From NCBI RefSeq assembly GCF_900177325.1, contig NZ_FXBL01000004.1, positions 3,286,001 through 3,350,000 on the forward strand: a stretch of DNA of 64,000 bases. Reading direction: 5' to 3'. The stretch is from Mesorhizobium australicum (lineage in GTDB: Bacteria; Pseudomonadota; Alphaproteobacteria; Rhizobiales; Rhizobiaceae). Shown here piece by piece: positions 59,809-64,000 of this stretch (position 1 is its first letter; every line of letters starts with the position of its first letter). The translations under genes and the position numbers were made by a program. The notes under the pieces were generated by a model. It ran no database searches. It saw nothing but the letters and a program-made list of their open reading frames with translations, and was not told the DNA's origin.

Positions 59809-61322
59809 CGAACGGCGGCCCCGGCGAACAACTCCTTCAAAACCCCCGGTACAATCCCGGGCAGATCCTCCGCGATCAGTCCCGGCCCGAAGCGGCGGCC
59901 GGCCTCGGCGTGGATCCAGACCGCCGCGCAGGCCGCGTCGAACGGGTTCATCTGCTGGGCGGCGAGCCCGGCGACGATCCCCGCCAGCACGTCGCCGGAG
60001 CCCGCGGTCGCGAGCCATGGCGAGCCGTTCGAGTTGATCACGGCGTGCCCGTCTGGATCCGCGACCACCGTGTCCGGTCCCTTCAGCACCACCACCGCAT
60101 GCGCGCGGACGGCAGCCTTACGTGCCTTCTCGACCTTCGAAAGCGTGCCGTCGCGCGCAATGTCGGAAAACAGCCGCGCGAATTCTCCCTCATGCGGCGT
60201 GAGCACGAGGCGCGCCTTCGACGCACCGGCCGAGATGAACAGCGAAGCCGGCGCATCCTTGAAGGCGGAGAACGCGTCGGCGTCGAGGACCAGGGTGAAC
60301 GGAGCGGCCGCAGTGTCGAGCAGCGCCAGCGCCGTCTCTCTCAGCCTGTCGAAATCACCAAAGCCGGGCCCGAGCACCGCCGCGCGGACCTTCCGCTCGC
60401 TGACGAAATCCGCAACGTCGGAGACGCTCTCGACCCGCCGCACCATAATGGAAGTGAGATGCGCGGCATTCACCTGCAGCGCCGACGGCGGCGACAGCAC
60501 CGTCACCGCCCCTGCCCCCGCCCGCGCGGCCGCGAGCGCCGAGAGCCGCGCCGCCCCGGTCGCGGTCGGCGGCCCCGAAAACACGGCGACATGGCCGCGC
60601 GCATATTTGTGCGTGTCGGTCGACGGCGCGGGCAGTGCCGCGGCCCACAGCGCGGGCAGGTTTTCGTTCAGCGCGCGCGAGCCGATGACGCGTTGCGGAA
60701 TGCCGATGTCGGCGACGACGAGTTCGCCGCAGAGCGATCGGCCGGGCTCGAGCAGATGTCCCGGCTTCTTGCGCGCGAAGGTGATGGTGAGATCCGCCTT
60801 CGGGCATGGCCCGTCGGCGCGGCCCGTCAGCCCGGAAAGCCCGGAAGGAAGGTCGACCGCCACCACGGGCACGCCTGCCCCCTCGATTGCCCGGAAAACC
60901 GGCCGGAAAGCCTGGTCGAGCGGCCGCGCGAGACCCGCGCCATAGAGCGCATCGACCACGACGCTCTCCGAATCAGGACGGTAATCACCGAAGGGTTTCG
61001 CCGCGACCGGACAGTCTGCCGCGGCCTTCGCCGCGTCGCTTCCGGCCCGCGGCGCGCCTTGCGCCCACAGCCCGACTAGGCACCCCGCCTCCGCCAGGAG
61101 TCGCGCCACGACATAGCCGTCGCCGCCATTGTTGCCGGGGCCGGCGAGCACGTCGAATCGCGCCGCGCCGGCATATCTCCGCAGCAGCTCGGCTGCGATC
61201 GCAGCACCTGCGTTGCGCATCAGCCCGTAGCCGTCGAACGGGCCCGCTTCGATCGCGGCGCGGTCGACGGCGCCCATTTCGTCCGGCGTCAGGATTTCAT
61301 GCGGCATGGCGGCGCGGAGCAT
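59805..61322 (-). CDS. nnr: Bifunctional NAD(P)H-hydrate epimerase and dehydratase
   Basis: This is a 505-residue metabolite-repair enzyme. The N-terminal epimerase domain (about 1-220) shows LAGPGNNGGDGYVVARLLAEAG; the C-terminal ADP-dependent dehydratase (about 230-505) shows RGHVAVFSGP, VLDADAFSAF, VLTPHEGEFARLF and the ATP/ADP-site NSNGSPWLATAGSGDVLAGI. It rescues damaged hydrated NAD(P)H. ATG 61307 (MPHEIL) is an alternative start. It is divergent from glnB. The overlapping downstream haem-motif gene is a surprising partner. Confidence 0.93.
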   Translation of the reverse strand: MLRAAMPHEILTPDEMGAVDRAAIEAGPFDGYGLMRNAGAAIAAELLRRYAGAARFDVLAGPGNNGGDGYVVARLLAEAGCLVGLWAQGAPRAGSDAAKAAADCPVAAKPFGDYRPDSESVVVDALYGAGLARPLDQAFRPVFRAIEGAGVPVVAVDLPSGLSGLTGRADGPCPKADLTITFARKKPGHLLEPGRSLCGELVVADIGIPQRVIGSRALNENLPALWAAALPAPSTDTHKYARGHVAVFSGPPTATGAARLSALAAARAGAGAVTVLSPPSALQVNAAHLTSIMVRRVESVSDVADFVSERKVRAAVLGPGFGDFDRLRETALALLDTAAAPFTLVLDADAFSAFKDAPASLFISAGASKARLVLTPHEGEFARLFSDIARDGTLSKVEKARKAAVRAHAVVVLKGPDTVVADPDGHAVINSNGSPWLATAGSGDVLAGIVAGLAAQQMNPFDAACAAVWIHAEAGRRFGPGLIAEDLPGIVPGVLKELFAGAAVR

Positions 61323-61631
61323 CCCCTTATGTCCGGCAGGCTACTGCATCGGCCCGCAAACCGGAATCGGTTTCGGGCGGCACGATACGACAAAAACAAC
61401 CTGGAGCGTCCGATAGCACGCCTGGCGCTCTAGCGTGCTTGCGCCGGTTCTGGCAAAGCGGCAATGTGCTTATGTTTTAGGCGTCCTGCATCGCGTTTGA
61501 TCAACCTGGAGTGAAATGGTCGTGAATCGCTCCGTGTCGGATGCGCGGGAGGTGCGACGCCGCCAACCCAAACTGCGGCGCCTGCCTGTGCGGGCGTCGT
61601 TTTTGCGCAGTTGCATAGAGCGGGCCGGGAC
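61323..61631. other. Gene-free upstream region of glnB
   Basis: This region separates divergent nnr and glnB. It is GC-rich and contains no convincing reading frame or RNA gene. It is expected to hold activator sites for the glnB promoter; I could not pick out a clear NtrC palindrome. Confidence 0.5.
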
Positions 61632-61648
61632 TGGCATGCTTCGTGCTT
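61632..61648 (+). promoter_or_regulatory. Sigma-54-type promoter for glnB-glnA
   Basis: TGGCATGCTTCGTGCTT has GG and GC separated by exactly ten bases, the -24/-12 spacing of RpoN promoters (consensus TGGCACG-N4-TTGCW). It lies 57 bases before the glnB start. Nitrogen-controlled expression of glnBA through NtrC and RpoN is well known in rhizobia. Confidence 0.7.
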
Positions 61649-61650
61649 AA

Positions 61651-62043
<393 letters not shown>

Positions 62044-62099
62044 TCGACACAACGTCGACGTATATAACAGCCGTCATCCACACTAGGGAAAAACGACCT

Positions 62100-63509
62100 A
62101 TGACGACAGCCAAAGACATCATGAAGCAGATCAAGGACAACGACGTGAAATTCGTCGACCTCCGCTTCACCGATCCCAAGGGCAAGATGCAGCACGTGAC
62201 GATGGACGTCGTCGAGGTGGACGAGGACATGTTCGCCGACGGCGTCATGTTCGACGGCTCCTCCATCGCCGGCTGGAAAGCCATCAACGAATCCGACATG
62301 GTGCTGATGCCCGACACGGACACGGTCCACATGGACCCGTTCTTTGCGCAGTCGACCATGGTCGTCATGTGCGACATCCTCGACCCGATCTCCGGCGAGG
62401 CCTACAACCGCGATCCGCGCGGCACGGCCAAGAAGGCCGAGGCCTACATGAAGTCGGAAGGCATCGGCGACACGATCTATGTCGGCCCGGAAGCCGAGTT
62501 CTTCGTCTTCGACGACGTCAAGTACAAGGCCGATCCCTACAATACCGGCTTCAAGCTGGACTCGACCGAACTGCCGTCGAACGACGACACCGACTACGAG
62601 ACCGGCAATCTCGGCCACCGTCCGCGCGTCAAGGGCGGCTACTTCCCCGTGCCGCCGGTCGATTCGCTGCAGGACATGCGTTCCGAAATGCTCACCGTCA
62701 TGTCCGAGATGGGCGTGCGCACAGAAAAGCACCACCATGAGGTGGCTGCCGCGCAGCACGAACTCGGCCTGAAGTTCGACACGCTGGTCCGCAACTCCGA
62801 CAAGATGCAGATCTACAAATATGTCGTGCACCAGGTGGCCAACGCCTACGGCAAGACGGCCACCTTCATGCCGAAGCCGGTCTTCGGCGACAACGGCTCG
62901 GGCATGCACGTCCACATGTCGATCTGGAAGGGCGGCAAGCCGACCTTCGCCGGCAATGAATATGCCGGCCTGTCGGAGAACTGCCTCTATTTCATCGGCG
63001 GCGTCATCAAGCACGCCAAGGCGGTCAACGCCTTCACCAACCCGCTGACCAACTCTTACAAGCGGCTGGTCCCGGGCTATGAGGCGCCGGTGTTGCTCGC
63101 CTATTCGGCGCGCAACCGCTCGGCCTCGTGCCGCATCCCCTTCGGTTCGTCGCCGAAGTCGAAGCGCGTCGAGGTCCGCTTCCCCGATCCGGGCGCGAAC
63201 GCCTATCTCGGCTTCTCCGCGCTGCTGATGGCCGGCCTCGACGGCATCAAGAACAAGATCCATCCCGGCCAGCCGATGGACAAGGATCTCTACGACCTGC
63301 CGCCGAAGGAGCTGAAGAAGATCCCGACCGTCTGCGGCTCGTTGCGCGAAGCACTCCAGTCGCTCGACAAGGACCGCGGCTTCCTCAAGGCCGGCGGCGT
63401 CTTCGACGACGACCAGATCGACGCCTACATCGAGCTCAAGATGGCCGAGGTCATGCGTTTCGAGATGACCCCGCATCCGGTCGAGTTCGACATGTATTAC
63501 TCGGTCTGA
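62100..63509 (+). CDS. glnA: Glutamine synthetase type I
   Basis: This is a 469-residue GSI enzyme. The N-terminal [18 protein letters not shown] and [19 protein letters not shown] form the intersubunit active site; [20 protein letters not shown] and [23 protein letters not shown] bind ATP and metals. Tyr398, in the [12 protein letters not shown] loop, is the adenylylation site, indicating the reversible GS-I-beta control typical of proteobacteria. It makes glutamine from glutamate and ammonia. It forms an operon with glnB; a long hairpin follows. Confidence 0.98.
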   Translation: MTTAKDIMKQIKDNDVKFVDLRFTDPKGKMQHVTMDVVEVDEDMFADGVMFDGSSIAGWKAINESDMVLMPDTDTVHMDPFFAQSTMVVMCDILDPISGEAYNRDPRGTAKKAEAYMKSEGIGDTIYVGPEAEFFVFDDVKYKADPYNTGFKLDSTELPSNDDTDYETGNLGHRPRVKGGYFPVPPVDSLQDMRSEMLTVMSEMGVRTEKHHHEVAAAQHELGLKFDTLVRNSDKMQIYKYVVHQVANAYGKTATFMPKPVFGDNGSGMHVHMSIWKGGKPTFAGNEYAGLSENCLYFIGGVIKHAKAVNAFTNPLTNSYKRLVPGYEAPVLLAYSARNRSASCRIPFGSSPKSKRVEVRFPDPGANAYLGFSALLMAGLDGIKNKIHPGQPMDKDLYDLPPKELKKIPTVCGSLREALQSLDKDRGFLKAGGVFDDDQIDAYIELKMAEVMRFEMTPHPVEFDMYYSV

Positions 63510-63528
63510 TTACTCGTTGATCTCACAT

Positions 63529-63573
63529 GCAAGCCCTTGGAAACAGAAACAAATTGCCATTCCAAGGGCTTGC
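63529..63573 (+). terminator. 14-bp hairpin after glnA
   Basis: GCAAGCCCTTGGAA (63529-63542) is exactly complementary to TTCCAAGGGCTTGC (63560-63573) with a 17-base A-rich loop. It lies 20 bases past the glnA stop. The T tail is weak (CTATCTATCCTT), so it may instead protect the 3' end of the glnBA message. Confidence 0.65.
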
Positions 63574-63745
63574 CGACCTATCTATCCTTCGCTCTTGCAA
63601 TAATAGGCAGTAGAGCGTAAACAAGAGCAGTGACAACTTCAAAGGTTTGCGGGCTTTGAAGGCGTGTCCCATCATTCAGAATTGCAGTTAGCCAGGCACC
63701 TTTCTTGAAGTCTGCGCCGGTTGGTCGCGGAGCGAGGGGTTCGTC

Positions 63746-64000
63746 ATGCATCTGTTCTCAATGTGCCGGCGCGTCGCCGCGGTTGTATTTGTCCTGGGCG
63801 CGCTTGCGTGGCCGCAGCATGCAGATGCTGGGGTGCTCGAGAGGAACTACCTCCCCCAGTGGATGCCGATGCCGAGGTTCATACCTGGCCCGCCACTGTG
63901 GCTGCCGCCTGTCCCGCCACCTGCCGGGGGCGGCGAGATTTATTCGCCATCGCAGACCGCCACCTACGAGATGTCCAACATCGGCGGCTACAGCTTCCCG
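63746..64000 (+). CDS. Secreted proline-rich protein, incomplete at right edge
   Basis: ATG at 63746, eight bases after AGGGG, opens a frame that reaches the window edge without a stop (85 codons seen). The N-terminus is a signal peptide (RRVAAVVFVLGALAWPQHADA). The mature part begins with an aromatic/proline stretch (LPQWMPMPRFIPGPPLWLPP), then a glycine-rich turn and YSPSQTATYEMSN. I do not recognise it. The 236 bases between glnA and this gene hold a hairpin and no other gene. Confidence 0.65.
   Translation, partial: MHLFSMCRRVAAVVFVLGALAWPQHADAGVLERNYLPQWMPMPRFIPGPPLWLPPVPPPAGGGEIYSPSQTATYEMSNIGGYSFP

Overview
The window is high-GC chromosomal DNA from an alphaproteobacterium of the Rhizobiales, most like the Mesorhizobium/Phyllobacteriaceae branch. 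The evidence is the set of lineage-typical genes and orders: a fused secDF with yajC beside NDUFAF3- and NDUFAF6-like genes, tatABC next to scpAB and nagZ, popZ between valS and tolC, an exoR homologue, an F1-ATPase zeta-type inhibitor (DUF1476), dgt next to erpA, and glnB-glnA behind a sigma-54-like promoter. Almost everything is core housekeeping. I see no phage, insertion sequence, CRISPR array or rRNA operon.

Layout. 1-1638 (+): the 3' end of trmFO, an unknown gene and a dienoyl-CoA isomerase-like crotonase. 1643-7292 (-): a fatty acid hydroxylase-type membrane protein with a small membrane partner, then NDUFAF6-like, NDUFAF3-like, secDF and yajC. 7480-8346 (+): a DUF815 ATPase. 8465-25263 (-): nlpD/dipM-like, pcm, surE, serS, tatC, tatB, tatA, an ABC ATPase, scpB, scpA, nagZ, a giant SPOR protein, argS and dgt. 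25338-26507 (+): erpA and an exonuclease III. 26518-36885 (-): exoR, ilvD, an AT-richer orphan gene, valS, a secreted protein, popZ, tolC, a second PCMT-like methyltransferase, tRNA-Cys and a small membrane protein. 37057-38126 (+): tRNA-Asn and a YiiX-like lipoprotein.

38134-43008 (-) is a maturation module for molybdenum hydroxylases: a MoeA/MocA fusion, two XdhC-type proteins, a CoxE-type VWA protein and a MoxR ATPase. The enzyme it would mature is not in the window. 43047-51360 is mixed metabolism: a flavin reductase, a solute-binding protein overlapping a P1-family peptidase, purB, a glyoxalase-fold protein with an optional Tat signal, an RBBP9-like hydrolase, an HpcH/HpaI aldolase and the zeta inhibitor. 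51628-56677 (+) is purC-purS-(coiled-coil gene)-purQ-(lipoprotein)-purL-bolA. About 56.8-57.87 kb is a visibly AT-richer patch with a PadR regulator and a sugar-transferase-like protein that lacks the usual catalytic end. 57877-61322 (-) is a large secreted haem-motif protein overlapping nnr. 61705-63509 (+) is glnB-glnA, and an incomplete secreted protein runs off the right edge.

The most interesting items are the PadR/degenerate sugar-transferase pair with an operator-like palindrome over its start codon, the Sec translocon cluster carrying two complex I assembly-factor homologues, the orphan Mo-hydroxylase maturation module, an isolated 3' tRNA-Leu-like end between nagZ and the SPOR gene, and a coiled-coil gene embedded in the purine operon. 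Product names come from recognising motifs and gene order by eye; no database search was run.
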